From contig DAOWGA010000046.1 of NCBI GenBank assembly GCA_030637665.1, forward strand, positions 1 through 21,114: 21,114 nucleotides of DNA. Reading direction: 5' to 3'. The stretch comes from Lysobacterales bacterium. GTDB lineage: Bacteria; Pseudomonadota; Gammaproteobacteria; Xanthomonadales; SZUA-36. Within the stretch, counting starts at the first letter, position 1. Each line of letters opens with the position of its first letter. The notes under the pieces were generated by a model. The model worked only from the letters and a program-made list of their open reading frames with translations, had not been told where the DNA came from and ran no database searches. The translations under genes and the position numbers were made by a program. Below are positions 1 to 7,314 of this stretch, piece after piece.

Positions 1-810
1 GGCTTGCTGTGCTGCCATCATTGTGGCAGCCAAAGAAAAGCGCCGTTGCTATGTCCCGATTGCCGCGCGGATGCCCTGATGGGGGCGGGCGAGGGCACGC
101 AGCAATTGGAAGAGGCACTGGAACAGCGATTTCCCGGGCTGCCCGTCCTGCGCTTCGATCGGGATCGCACCAGCCGCAAAGGGGTGATGGACAGGCAATT
201 GGAGGAAGTCATGAAAGGTGAGCCCTGCGTGCTGGTTGGTACCCAGATGCTGGCCAAGGGGCACCATTTTCCCAACGTAACCCTGGTCGTAATCGTGAAC
301 GTCGATCAGGCTCTGTACAGTGCGGATTACCGGGCGCTGGAGCGCATGGGCCAATTACTGCAGCAGGTGGCGGGCCGGGCGGGCAGGATGGAAAAAGCGG
401 GCACCGTGATCTTGCAGACCTTTCACCCCGAGCATCCCGCACTCGAATTGCTGCTGACCCAGGGTTATGAAGTCTATGCCCGCTGGTTGCTGGAAGAGCG
501 CCGGCTGGCGGGCCTGCCCCCGGTGGGGTACCAGGCCCTGCTCCGTGCCGAAGCGCATGAGCGGTCCCAGGCCCAGCAGTTTTTACAGGAGGCGCTCAAG
601 GTTTTTCCACAAGGCGAGGCAAAGGCCAATGGACCGATACCGGCCATAATGGAGCGTATGGGTGGACGCTCAAGAATGTATCTGATGTTACTCAGTTCCA
701 GCCGCGCCAGCCTGCACCGGCAGATCGATCAGTGGCAGCCGCTATTGCGGGATCTGCCATCTGCCCGGAAAACCCGCTGGGCCATAGATATAGACCCACA
801 GGAATTGTAG
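1..810 (+). CDS. priA: Primosomal protein N' (PriA helicase), C-terminal part; 5' end outside window
   Basis: This is the 3' part of the replication-restart helicase PriA, which recognises stalled forks and loads the primosome. The frame is open from base 1, so the start lies upstream. Visible landmarks are a zinc-binding segment with paired cysteines (CCHHCG, then CPDC some 12 residues later), helicase-type motifs in the second RecA-like lobe (GTQMLAKGHHFPNVTLV, then QVAGRAGRM with the arginine-rich motif VI), and the usual C-terminal domain ending in DIDPQEL. The final stretch (WAIDIDPQ) agrees with the family C-terminus, so the gene is complete at its 3' end. Its stop codon lies inside a small hairpin shared with the convergent neighbour. 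In many gammaproteobacteria priA lies next to argS and ftsN. Here the Bat operon and other genes lie between them. Confidence 0.96.
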   Translation, partial: GLLCCHHCGSQRKAPLLCPDCRADALMGAGEGTQQLEEALEQRFPGLPVLRFDRDRTSRKGVMDRQLEEVMKGEPCVLVGTQMLAKGHHFPNVTLVVIVNVDQALYSADYRALERMGQLLQQVAGRAGRMEKAGTVILQTFHPEHPALELLLTQGYEVYARWLLEERRLAGLPPVGYQALLRAEAHERSQAQQFLQEALKVFPQGEAKANGPIPAIMERMGGRSRMYLMLLSSSRASLHRQIDQWQPLLRDLPSARKTRWAIDIDPQEL

Positions 811-827
811 CCGTTCGTTTACGGCTA
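808..827. terminator. Palindromic hairpin spanning the stop codons of priA and the convergent gene
   Basis: TAGCCGT and ACGGCTA form a perfect 7-bp stem around a 6-base loop (TCGTTT). The stop codon of priA is the first three bases and the stop codon of the minus-strand gene is the last three. There is no T tract on either side, so it may be a weak bidirectional terminator or a 3'-end stabiliser rather than a classical intrinsic terminator. Confidence 0.35.
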
Positions 828-1331
828 TGAGCAGCGTGAAAATTCCCTGAAGCCACCAACCGTTGCTGCGATTTCGTCGTAAACTTCGCGGATGCGAGAT
901 GGATTCAGACCGAACTCACCATGGTCAGCGACAGCCTTTACAGCCTGAGTGATGTTTGGATTCATACCTTCGCCCCGCTGTTCACAAAGTTCATTCGCCA
1001 CGGAAATGGCAATTCGCAGGTCACGTACATAGCTACAGGGGTCCTGCAAATTGTCCTTGTGCGGCTTGAGCTGGACGGCATCCAGGACGGTGTCCCGTAA
1101 CTGGTCGCCCTCGCCTTCGCACTGACTGAGTTGTCGGTGCATATCGGCCAGCAGCATTTTGCCGTGGTCTGTCAGCCACAATTGGCCATCGGGAATTTCT
1201 CGCTCGGTCAGCATCAAGTCCAACATTTCGTGTAATTGTCGGGCTTGATAGGCATCCCCCTCTTTTGCGCCGTGAAGATATGCATCCAAAGATGTGTTGA
1301 TAGTGGCTTCGGTCATGCGTTTGCTGGTCAT
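825..1331 (-). CDS. Uncharacterised 168-residue protein
   Basis: I do not recognise this protein. The start is set at 1331 because a consensus AGGAGG (1339-1344) lies 7 bases upstream of that ATG; a longer reading from 1379 would translate through this ribosome-binding site. The product is soluble, rich in charged residues and predicted mostly helical, with no signal peptide or membrane segment. The middle part (GQLWLTDHGKMLLADMHRQL) is amphipathic. The C-terminal part (NITQAVKAVADHGEFGLNPS, then RIREVYDEI) has the rhythm of a helix-turn-helix with a second helix after a Leu-Asn-Pro-Ser turn, as in some small mobile-element proteins, but this is only a resemblance. It ends convergently on priA and sits at the edge of a gene-poor stretch, which suggests accessory DNA. 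Confidence 0.6.
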   Translation of the reverse strand: MTSKRMTEATINTSLDAYLHGAKEGDAYQARQLHEMLDLMLTEREIPDGQLWLTDHGKMLLADMHRQLSQCEGEGDQLRDTVLDAVQLKPHKDNLQDPCSYVRDLRIAISVANELCEQRGEGMNPNITQAVKAVADHGEFGLNPSRIREVYDEIAATVGGFREFSRCS

Positions 1332-1360
1332 AATTTTGCCTCCTGAATCGGTGTCACATT

Positions 1361-1393
1361 CTAGTAGAAGCGCTTGCATGTGTTTGTCGTCAT
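1361..1393 (-). CDS. Possible 10-codon upstream leader frame (MTTNTCKRFY)
   Basis: An ATG at 1393 is preceded by GAGGAG with 6 bases of spacing, then ten codons and a TAG at 1361-1363. The stop is 29 bases before the start of the 168-residue protein. The Shine-Dalgarno sequence lies within a short complementary segment (CCTC upstream, GAGG in the site), so it could be partly hidden in RNA. It might be a short upstream reading frame that couples or tunes translation of the downstream gene. No codon bias pointing to a particular amino acid is seen. Confidence 0.25.
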   Translation of the reverse strand: MTTNTCKRFY

Positions 1394-1502
1394 GAATCGC
1401 TCCTCGAATCGGGAGGCTATTGGATTCTTGTTTGCAGACTTGTATGAATAATCTCGCGATGAGCTATCATGTTAACTGTAGCAGCCACAAGCTTAACGAG
1501 AC

Positions 1503-1528
1503 CTGAAATTGTGAACCGCAAATTTCAG
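1503..1528. repeat. 8-bp inverted repeat (CTGAAATT / AATTTCAG)
   Basis: CTGAAATT at 1503-1510 and AATTTCAG at 1521-1528 are perfect inverted copies around a 10-base loop. The element lies just past the 3' end of the methyltransferase remnant on the minus strand, where a terminator would be expected. It lacks a T tract, so its role is open. Confidence 0.35.
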
Positions 1529-1539
1529 TGACCTGAGGT

Positions 1540-1797
1540 TCAGTTGGCCACGTAAACCTGCGTGTGCCACATATTGGAATCGCGATTGAACACACGGTGA
1601 AAGCCACGCTCTTCTATTGACTTCTGAACAAACTGCGGATCATGAACGAAACTGCGGAAATCAGAGCCAAACAACCAAAAGCCAAAATTCCACATGTGAT
1701 TGGAAAGCTCGCTGATGAGATGCTTTCTTGGATAAGTGAGAGCGGTGGCGGCGCTCATACATCTTCGACATCCATCCGAAGCAGTGTTGTGCGGCAC
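1540..1797 (-). pseudogene. C-terminal remnant of a SAM-dependent methyltransferase
   Basis: The reading frame gives about 85 residues. The part from ALTYPRKHL onward, with GSDFRSFVHDP, a GFHRVFNRD block and the ending MWHTQVYVAN, resembles the C-terminus of small class I SAM methyltransferases (pattern LTYPR…FR.FVH…GF.R…W…VY). The whole N-terminal Rossmann half with the SAM-binding motifs is absent. An in-frame TAG (1798-1800) lies just before the first usable start, a GTG, and no ribosome-binding site is visible. I found no continuation of the family in the other frames up to 2050. It therefore looks like the tail of a decayed or truncated gene. The family assignment is from memory of sequence patterns, not from a search. 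Confidence 0.5.
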
Positions 1798-1852
1798 CTA
1801 CATGACGTGAGCAACAGTTCATTTTAATTTCAATCTACAGCGAATCTTGTAC

Positions 1853-1923
1853 ACCTAACCATAACATGCGGCTCGTACTCAACTCAGATTGTTTCTGACT
1901 CATCGCGAACATGGGCGTTGGAT
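1853..1923 (+). other. Weak attC-like structured element in the gene-poor stretch
   Basis: ACCTAAC (1853-1859, fits RYYYAAC) and GTTGGAT (1917-1923, fits GTTRRRY, preceded by GGGC) flank a segment that can fold. CATG near each end can pair, with extra unpaired bases on one side, and an inner TCAGA/TCTGA stem has a TTGTT loop (1884-1898). This is the layout of an integron attC site. No integrase gene or second such site is visible in the window, and matches to such short cores arise by chance, so the call is weak. Confidence 0.18.
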
Positions 1924-1936
1924 GTGGATACGAGCC
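1870..1936. repeat. 8-bp inverted repeat GGCTCGTA / TACGAGCC with 51-base spacer
   Basis: GGCTCGTA at 1870-1877 and TACGAGCC at 1929-1936 are perfect inverted copies. They overlap the attC-like segment and could be an alternative outer stem of the same structure. No gene is recognised between 1798 and 2086; only this structure and the moxR promoter region are visible there. Confidence 0.35.
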
Positions 1937-2086
1937 AGAGCCATACCCTGAGTATAAGAGTAGTTGCAAAACAGATGCTGTAAAAAAGCCCGGCACAGGT
2001 GTATTTTTGAACTTTCCGGCATTCGGCATGACCAATGACACTGCCAAATCAGACTGATTTCGTACACAGTCGCAGGGCTGAAAATA

Positions 2087-2114
2087 TGGTCAAAATTTTG
2101 TCAGTCTGTATACT
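2087..2114 (+). promoter_or_regulatory. Candidate sigma-70 promoter for the moxR/Bat operon
   Basis: TATACT at 2109-2114 is a good -10 element. TGGTCA at 2087-2092, 16 bases upstream, is a moderate -35. An 8-bp inverted repeat, CAGACTGA (2050-2057) and TCAGTCTG (2101-2108), ends directly against the -10 element, so a regulator could bind there. The moxR start follows about 40 bases after the -10. Confidence 0.4.
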
Positions 2115-2155
2115 CCCCGCTTCAGTATTCGAGGCATTTACGCAGGATTCTTTTT

Positions 2156-3169
2156 ATGGAACGCGAAGTTAAGAACGTGGAGCTCGCCCAGGGTGTCGAA
2201 AACGATGCCCACGAGGCATTCAAGATTCTGAATTTGGCAGCCAATGAGTTGATTATCGGCCAACCCCGTTTGATGGAACGCTTGTTGATTTCGCTACTGA
2301 GCAATGGACATTTGCTGGTCGAGGGCGCGCCGGGCCTGGCCAAGACCACGGCGATCAAGGTGATTGCAGACCGGATCGAGGGGGACTTCCATCGGATTCA
2401 GTTCACGCCCGACCTGCTGCCGGCCGACCTGACGGGTACCGAAATCTACCGTCCACAGGAAGGCAGTTTTGAATTTCAGCAGGGCCCGATTTTTCATAAC
2501 CTGATCCTGGCTGATGAAGTCAATCGTGCGCCTGCAAAGGTACAGTCGGCATTGCTGGAAGCCATGGGCGAGCACCAGGTGACCGTGGGCCGTGTTACTT
2601 ATCGCCTGCCACCACTGTTCCTGGTAATGGCCACCCAGAACCCGATCGAGCAGGAGGGCACTTATCCACTGCCGGAAGCCCAGCTCGATCGATTCCTGAT
2701 GCAGGTTTCAATTGGTTATCCCGACGCGGAATCTGAACAGAAAATTCTTGAACTCGCCCGCCAGCAGGCACGCGATGAACTGGGCGAGACTGCTGCGGCA
2801 CCGGTGCTGGTGACACAAGAGCAGGTGTTTGCGGCCCAGCGGGGTGTGCTGGACCTGTATCTTGCACCGGCGCTCCAGGAATACATTGTGCAACTGGTTC
2901 TGGCCACCCGGGATCCGGGTAGCTGGGATGAAAACCTGTCCAGGCTGGTCAGCTATGGCGCCAGCCCCCGGGCGACCATCGCGCTGGACCGCTGCTCCCG
3001 TGCCCGCGCCTGGCTCGATGGACGGGATTACGTTTCCCCGGATGACATTCATGCCATGATTTACGATGTGATGCGCCATCGCGTCCTGCTTTCCTACGAG
3101 GCAGAGGCAGATGCCGTTACCGTGGATAATCTGGTCAAACGTTTACTGGAACTGGTCCCCGTACCATGA
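2156..3169 (+). CDS. moxR: MoxR-family AAA+ ATPase
   Basis: A 337-residue cytoplasmic AAA+ ATPase of the MoxR family, which act as chaperone-like partners of VWA-domain proteins. Visible motifs are Walker A GAPGLAKT (57-64), Walker B LILADE (116-121) followed by VNRAPAKVQSALLEAM, sensor 1 in ATQNP (159-163), and the family block EQEGTYPLPEAQLDRFL with the arginine finger region. The C-terminal lid domain includes GASPRA. Length is normal for the family. AGGA lies about 9 bases before the ATG. This is the first gene of a six-gene operon, and its stop overlaps the start of the next gene by ATGA. The context (DUF58, two VWA proteins, BatD) is the classical Bat cluster. The exact substrate of the complex is unknown, although envelope stress tolerance has been proposed in other bacteria. 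Confidence 0.96.
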   Translation: MEREVKNVELAQGVENDAHEAFKILNLAANELIIGQPRLMERLLISLLSNGHLLVEGAPGLAKTTAIKVIADRIEGDFHRIQFTPDLLPADLTGTEIYRPQEGSFEFQQGPIFHNLILADEVNRAPAKVQSALLEAMGEHQVTVGRVTYRLPPLFLVMATQNPIEQEGTYPLPEAQLDRFLMQVSIGYPDAESEQKILELARQQARDELGETAAAPVLVTQEQVFAAQRGVLDLYLAPALQEYIVQLVLATRDPGSWDENLSRLVSYGASPRATIALDRCSRARAWLDGRDYVSPDDIHAMIYDVMRHRVLLSYEAEADAVTVDNLVKRLLELVPVP

Positions 3170-4110
3170 ACGCAGTCCGTCGCCCTTCCCGCGAAGGGGA
3201 TGGCATTCACCTGACGGCGGCGGAGTTGATTGGACTGCGCCCCCGGTGTCACGCGCTCAGGCTCCCCATGCGGCAGCCTGCGGCATCGGCGCTGGCGGGT
3301 GCTTACCGTTCCCGCTTCCGCGGCAGGGGTGTCGATTTTCTCGAGTCGAGAAATTACCAGCCGGGCGACGACATCAGGAACATGGACTGGCGCGTCACTG
3401 CGCGTACCGGCCGTGCTCACACCAAGGTTTTCCAGGAAGAGCGTGAGCGGCCGGTACTGGTCGTGATGGATGCCAGCCCCAGCCTTTATTTCGGCACCCG
3501 GCGCAGGCTCAAATCCGTGGCCGCCGGTCAGATGGCTGCCGCCGTGGCCTGGTCGGCTGTGCGCAGGGGTGACCGGATTGGCGGATTCCTGTTCGCCCCG
3601 GGCTGCCACCGTGAATTGAGACCGGCCGGCGGGCGCCGCGGTGCGATGCGCATGATCCAGGGACTGGTGGACTGGTTGCAGCCCGAAACAAGGCTGGATC
3701 AGGACCAGGAACCACTGTCGGGTGCACTGGAGCGAGTGCGCCATGCCGCACGCCCCGGTAGCCTGATTATTATCATCAGTGATTTCTTCAGCATGGATGA
3801 AGATTGCAATCGGCACCTGTCGCGCCTGCGCCAGCATAATGACGTGATCGGCTGCCAGGTGCTGGATGTCGCTGAACACATGCTGCCTGCTGGTCGATAC
3901 CCGATTACCGATGGTGAGAGTTCAAGCGTTCTGGACATGGGGCAGAAGGCATCCAGGAGCCGTTATGAGGCCATGAGTCTCAGGCATTTGAGTGAGCCTC
4001 GCAGGCTGTTCCAGAAACACCACTGTGGCTGGCTGGTGCTGCACACGGATGAAGATCCGGTGGATGTGTTGGGCCGTGAGCTTCGCATACTGGTCGGACG
4101 GCCGATGTGA
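3166..4110 (+). CDS. DUF58 domain protein (VWA-like, MoxR partner)
   Basis: A 314-residue protein of the DUF58 family. The family signature is clear: GRGVDFLESRNYQPGDDIRN followed by MDWRVTARTGRAHTKVFQEE. A VWA-like core follows, starting VLVVMDASPSLYFG, where D-x-S-x-S resembles a metal-ion-dependent adhesion site. There is no signal peptide and no obvious membrane helix, so it is likely a cytoplasmic partner of the MoxR ATPase. The ATG overlaps the moxR stop codon (ATGA), implying translational coupling. DUF58 genes next to moxR are widespread. The molecular role is not established and I infer only participation in the same complex. Confidence 0.93.
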   Translation: MNAVRRPSREGDGIHLTAAELIGLRPRCHALRLPMRQPAASALAGAYRSRFRGRGVDFLESRNYQPGDDIRNMDWRVTARTGRAHTKVFQEERERPVLVVMDASPSLYFGTRRRLKSVAAGQMAAAVAWSAVRRGDRIGGFLFAPGCHRELRPAGGRRGAMRMIQGLVDWLQPETRLDQDQEPLSGALERVRHAARPGSLIIIISDFFSMDEDCNRHLSRLRQHNDVIGCQVLDVAEHMLPAGRYPITDGESSSVLDMGQKASRSRYEAMSLRHLSEPRRLFQKHHCGWLVLHTDEDPVDVLGRELRILVGRPM

Positions 4111-4119
4111 GATCCCTGG

Positions 4120-4596
4120 ATGAATGCCGATAATTCACAACTGCTGGATCAGTTACAGGATATCCATTCCGCGGGTAACCCGGGCTGGTGGCCACCTGCT
4201 CCTGGCTGGTGGGTGTTGGCCTTGCTGCTGTCGCTGGTGCTGTTTTTTGCCGTACGGGTGACGGGGCGCAAACTGGCCGCACACAAACGGCAGCGTGAGT
4301 TGCTGGCCGCACTGGATGACTTGAACCGCGAATTTGATCCGGAACAGCAGGCGCAGGAGTACCTGTCCGGCCTGAACCGTTTGTTCAGGGTGGTGGCCCT
4401 GAACGCATTTCCCGGGAACGCTTGCGCCAGCTTGCAGGGCGATGAGTGGGTCGGCTTCCTGATATCGCTTCTGCCGGAAAAAGGGGAAACATCCAGCCTG
4501 GCGGTTCTCGCGCAGGGTCCGTATGAGCCTGGCCCGAAATTTGATGCCGGGGCCCTTAATCAACACGTCAGGACATGGGTGCGTTTATATGGCTGA
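4120..4596 (+). CDS. DUF4381 family membrane protein of the Bat operon
   Basis: A 158-residue protein that fits the DUF4381 family, usually found between the DUF58 and VWA genes in proteobacterial Bat operons. The N-terminus carries LLDQLQDIHSAGNPGWWPPAPGWW, typical of the family. One transmembrane helix follows at about 28-48 (VLALLLSLVLFFAV), then a basic stretch and a helical cytoplasmic domain with LNREFDPEQQAQEYLSGLNRLFR and a tryptophan motif (GDEWVGFL). It follows the DUF58 gene after 9 bases and overlaps the next gene by 8 bases. No catalytic residues are apparent; it may be a membrane tether or assembly factor for the VWA proteins. Confidence 0.85.
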   Translation: MNADNSQLLDQLQDIHSAGNPGWWPPAPGWWVLALLLSLVLFFAVRVTGRKLAAHKRQRELLAALDDLNREFDPEQQAQEYLSGLNRLFRVVALNAFPGNACASLQGDEWVGFLISLLPEKGETSSLAVLAQGPYEPGPKFDAGALNQHVRTWVRLYG

Positions 4597-5611
4597 GACG
4601 CTGCCATCTGAAGGGCTGACCCTGGTCTGGGCCTGGCTGCTGCTGTTGCTGCCATTGCCGTGGTTGATCAGGAAATGGCTGTCAGCTGCTTCACAGGCGG
4701 GATCACTTGCACTGAAAGTCCCGTGGTTTTCAATGATAAGCACGACCGGTTCAGGCTGGATGAAAAAGCCTGTTTTGGCAGTGGCGGCCAGCCTGGTATG
4801 GATATTCCTGCTGTTCGCGGCCGCCAGGCCCCAATGGGTGGGTGAAATTGAGACCCTGCCGGTGAGTGGCCGTGACCTTCTGTTGGCGGTGGATATTTCC
4901 GGCAGTATGGACACCCAGGACATGATCCTGAACAACCAGGCAGTCAATCGACTGGCGGTGGTCAAGAAAGTCGCCGGCGAGTTCATCCAGCGCCGCAGGG
5001 GCGACCGGGTGGGGCTGGTGTTGTTCGGTAGCCGGGCCTACCTGCAGACACCACTGACCTTTGACACGGAAACCACTTCAATCCTGCTGGATGAATCAGA
5101 AATCGGCCTGGCCGGGCGGGAAACAGCCATTGGTGATGCAATCGGCCTGGCGGTGAAGCGTTTGCGGGAGGACGCAGCGAGCGAGCGGGTACTGATCCTG
5201 CTGACCGATGGCGCAAACACCTCCGGTGAAGTCCAGCCCTTGCAAGCCACTGAATTCGCGGCACGCGAAGGCCTGACGATTTACACGGTCGGAGTCGGCG
5301 CCGATGAAATGATGGTGCAGGACTTTTTTGGGTCACGCATGGTGAACCCGTCTGCCGACCTCGATGAAGGCACCCTGAAGGCCATCGCAGAACGAACAGG
5401 CGGCACTTATTTTCGTGCGCGTGATGCGCAGGCGCTGGCGCGAATTTATGAACAACTGGATGAGCTGGAGCCGGTGGAAAGTGATCAGGAGGCGGTGAGA
5501 CCGGTTGACGAGTTGTTTCACTGGCCGTTATCAATCGCATTTCTGCTCGCACTGGCTGCCATCGTGGTGGCGATGCTGCCGGGAATGCGAAGGAGTGTGG
5601 TGGCCGCATGA
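4589..5611 (+). CDS. batA: VWA-domain membrane protein, BatA type
   Basis: A 340-residue inner-membrane VWA protein. I chose the ATG at 4589, which overlaps the end of the previous gene by 8 bases. A longer reading from 4523 would add 22 residues of unrelated sequence overlapping that gene. Membrane helices lie at about 10-27 and 61-79, with a third near the C-terminus (PLSIAFLLALAAIVVAMLPG). The VWA domain between them has an intact MIDAS: D102-x-S104-x-S106 (AVDISGSM), the threonine in GRETAIGDAIG and the aspartate in LLTDGANTSGE. This matches BatA. VWA proteins bind protein partners through a metal ion, probably under control of the MoxR ATPase encoded upstream. The stop overlaps the start of the next gene (ATGA). 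Confidence 0.93.
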   Translation: MAETLPSEGLTLVWAWLLLLLPLPWLIRKWLSAASQAGSLALKVPWFSMISTTGSGWMKKPVLAVAASLVWIFLLFAAARPQWVGEIETLPVSGRDLLLAVDISGSMDTQDMILNNQAVNRLAVVKKVAGEFIQRRRGDRVGLVLFGSRAYLQTPLTFDTETTSILLDESEIGLAGRETAIGDAIGLAVKRLREDAASERVLILLTDGANTSGEVQPLQATEFAAREGLTIYTVGVGADEMMVQDFFGSRMVNPSADLDEGTLKAIAERTGGTYFRARDAQALARIYEQLDELEPVESDQEAVRPVDELFHWPLSIAFLLALAAIVVAMLPGMRRSVVAA

Positions 5612-7314
5612 ACGCTTTCACGCTGTTGCACTTTATCCGGCCCTACTGGCTGCTTCTGTTACCGCTGGTGATTGTTCTGCCCTGGTGGTGGCATCGCAGC
5701 CGGCGGCCTTCAGGCGACTGGTCGCAGGTCTGCGATCCACACTTGCTGCGCTGGCTGAGCGTCAGGCAGGTCGGTGAGAAAAGCCGTGGCGGTGGCCGCT
5801 GGCTGGCGGCTGTGGCCCTGTTGATATGCATACTGGCGCTGGCCGGACCGAGCTGGCAAAAATTGCCGGATAGTTCGTTCTCGGCCCGTGATGCCCGTGT
5901 GATCGTGCTGGACCTGTCGCGTTCGATGCTGGCGGAAGACCTGAGGCCAAACCGTCTGACGCGGGCCCGCTTTCGGCTTGCCGACCTTTTGGAAGCCACC
6001 GAAGAGGGCCAGACCGGCATGGTCTCCTTCGCGGGCGATGCCTACGTGGTGTCGCCGCTGACCAAAGACATGAACACGATCGCCAACCTGCTGCCTGCTT
6101 TGCAACCGGACATCATTCCGGTGGCGGGGAGCCGGGCGGACCTGGCTCTGGCCCTGGCTGCGTCCCTGCTGGAGCGGGCCGGCCTCAGCCGGGGGGAAAT
6201 TTTGCTGGTGACGGATTCAGCCAATTCCCGGCTGGCGGCAAAGGCTCGGGAATTACGGGATGACGGTATCTTCACATCCGTGCTTGCCGTTGGATCATTG
6301 GAAGGCGCCCCTGTCCCAAGTGCCGGTGGCTTTGTGAGCGACCGTGCCGGCAACGTGGTCATCGCGAAACTGGATCGTACCGGCCTGCAGGCTGTGGCGG
6401 AGGCCGGGGGCGGTAACTACACGGAATTGGGCGCCTCCGGTTCGGAGTCTTCCCTGTGGCAGGATCTGGGCGGCAGTGAATTTGCCCGCCGTGAAGACGC
6501 CCTGGGCGAACGCTGGAAAGACGCCGGCCCCTGGCTGGTGTTGTTATTGTTGCCGCTGGCCATCCTGGGCTTCAGGCGCGGCCTGTTTTTCCTGTTGCCG
6601 CTGCTGGTCCTGCCCGGGATGTTTTATGCCGGGACCGCGCGTGCAGACTGGTGGGATGCGACCTGGCTCAGGAAGGACCAACAGGCGTACCGGGCTCTGC
6701 AATCCGAACAGGCTGAAATGGCAGCTGCACTGGCCGTTGATCCTGATCTGTCGGGAGAAGCCTGGTATCGAAGCGGTGAATACGTGAATGCCTTCGATTC
6801 CTGGTCGCGGCTGGATTCCGCTGACGCCCATTACAATCGCGGCAACGCTTTGGCCCACCTGGGCGAGTATGAGGCAGCAATCGAGGCTTACAATCAGGCG
6901 CTTCAGCTCGAACCAGGTATGCCGGATGCACTGCACAACCGTGAATTGCTCGAAAAAATGAAAGAGCAGCAGGAGCAACAGGAAGGGGAAGATGGTGAGT
7001 CGCAGGATGGAGATTCTTCCCAGGAGCAACAGGAAGGAGATCAGTCACAGCAATCGGAAGGGGATCAGTCTGAACAGGGCGAGCAGTCGGAACAGCAGGA
7101 AGGGGAGCAGGGAGAAGAACAGCAGGAAGGAGAGATGAGCGAAGATGAGGGCGAGCAAATGGATTACGCTGAAGCGTGGTCCGAAGAAGACGCCCAGGCC
7201 ATGGAGCAATGGCTGCGCCGTATCCCCGACGATCCCGGTGGCCTTCTGCGCCGCAAATTCAGAAATCAACATCAGCGCCGTGGCGCGCCGGAAGATGAGA
7301 CCGAAACGTGGTAA
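5608..7314 (+). CDS. Fused BatB-BatC: VWA domain plus TPR and acidic Gln/Glu-rich tail
   Basis: A 568-residue protein combining BatB and BatC functions. The N-terminal half has two membrane helices (about 12-28 and 66-80) and a VWA domain with MIDAS D102-x-S104-x-S106 (VLDLSRSM). The second half begins with a membrane segment (about 308-340) and a TPR unit near 407-440 (AHYNRGNALAHLGEYEAAIE). A very acidic, Gln/Glu/Ser-rich stretch follows (about 452-515) and a short conserved end with WLRRIPDDPGGLLRRKF, seen in many BatB/BatC fusions. TPR repeats normally bind proteins, so this may be the scaffold of the Bat complex. The low-complexity tail is the only part with skewed composition. The stop is overlapped by the GTG of the next gene. 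Confidence 0.92.
   Translation: MNAFTLLHFIRPYWLLLLPLVIVLPWWWHRSRRPSGDWSQVCDPHLLRWLSVRQVGEKSRGGGRWLAAVALLICILALAGPSWQKLPDSSFSARDARVIVLDLSRSMLAEDLRPNRLTRARFRLADLLEATEEGQTGMVSFAGDAYVVSPLTKDMNTIANLLPALQPDIIPVAGSRADLALALAASLLERAGLSRGEILLVTDSANSRLAAKARELRDDGIFTSVLAVGSLEGAPVPSAGGFVSDRAGNVVIAKLDRTGLQAVAEAGGGNYTELGASGSESSLWQDLGGSEFARREDALGERWKDAGPWLVLLLLPLAILGFRRGLFFLLPLLVLPGMFYAGTARADWWDATWLRKDQQAYRALQSEQAEMAAALAVDPDLSGEAWYRSGEYVNAFDSWSRLDSADAHYNRGNALAHLGEYEAAIEAYNQALQLEPGMPDALHNRELLEKMKEQQEQQEGEDGESQDGDSSQEQQEGDQSQQSEGDQSEQGEQSEQQEGEQGEEQQEGEMSEDEGEQMDYAEAWSEEDAQAMEQWLRRIPDDPGGLLRRKFRNQHQRRGAPEDETETW

Noticed and set aside
1642..1827. 61-codon plus-strand frame
   Set aside because: Antisense to the methyltransferase remnant, no ribosome-binding site and no recognisable family.
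1838..1862. Possible tRNA 3'-end remnant (CGAATCTTGTACACCTAACCA)
   Set aside because: It resembles a T-arm plus acceptor strand, but no matching 5' parts, anticodon arm or second copy were found, so an att duplication cannot be supported.
1835..2047. 70-codon minus-strand frame ending in LGVQDSL
   Set aside because: No ribosome-binding site or domain. It runs across the inverted repeats, and composition looks non-coding.
4523..4588. Longer N-terminus for BatA
   Set aside because: The extra 22 residues overlap the DUF4381 gene and are unlike the family; the ATG at 4589 gives a normal N-terminus.
6961..7155. Tandem-like CAG/GAA-rich DNA repeat
   Set aside because: Explained as the coding sequence of the acidic Gln/Glu-rich tail of the BatB-BatC fusion; units are irregular.
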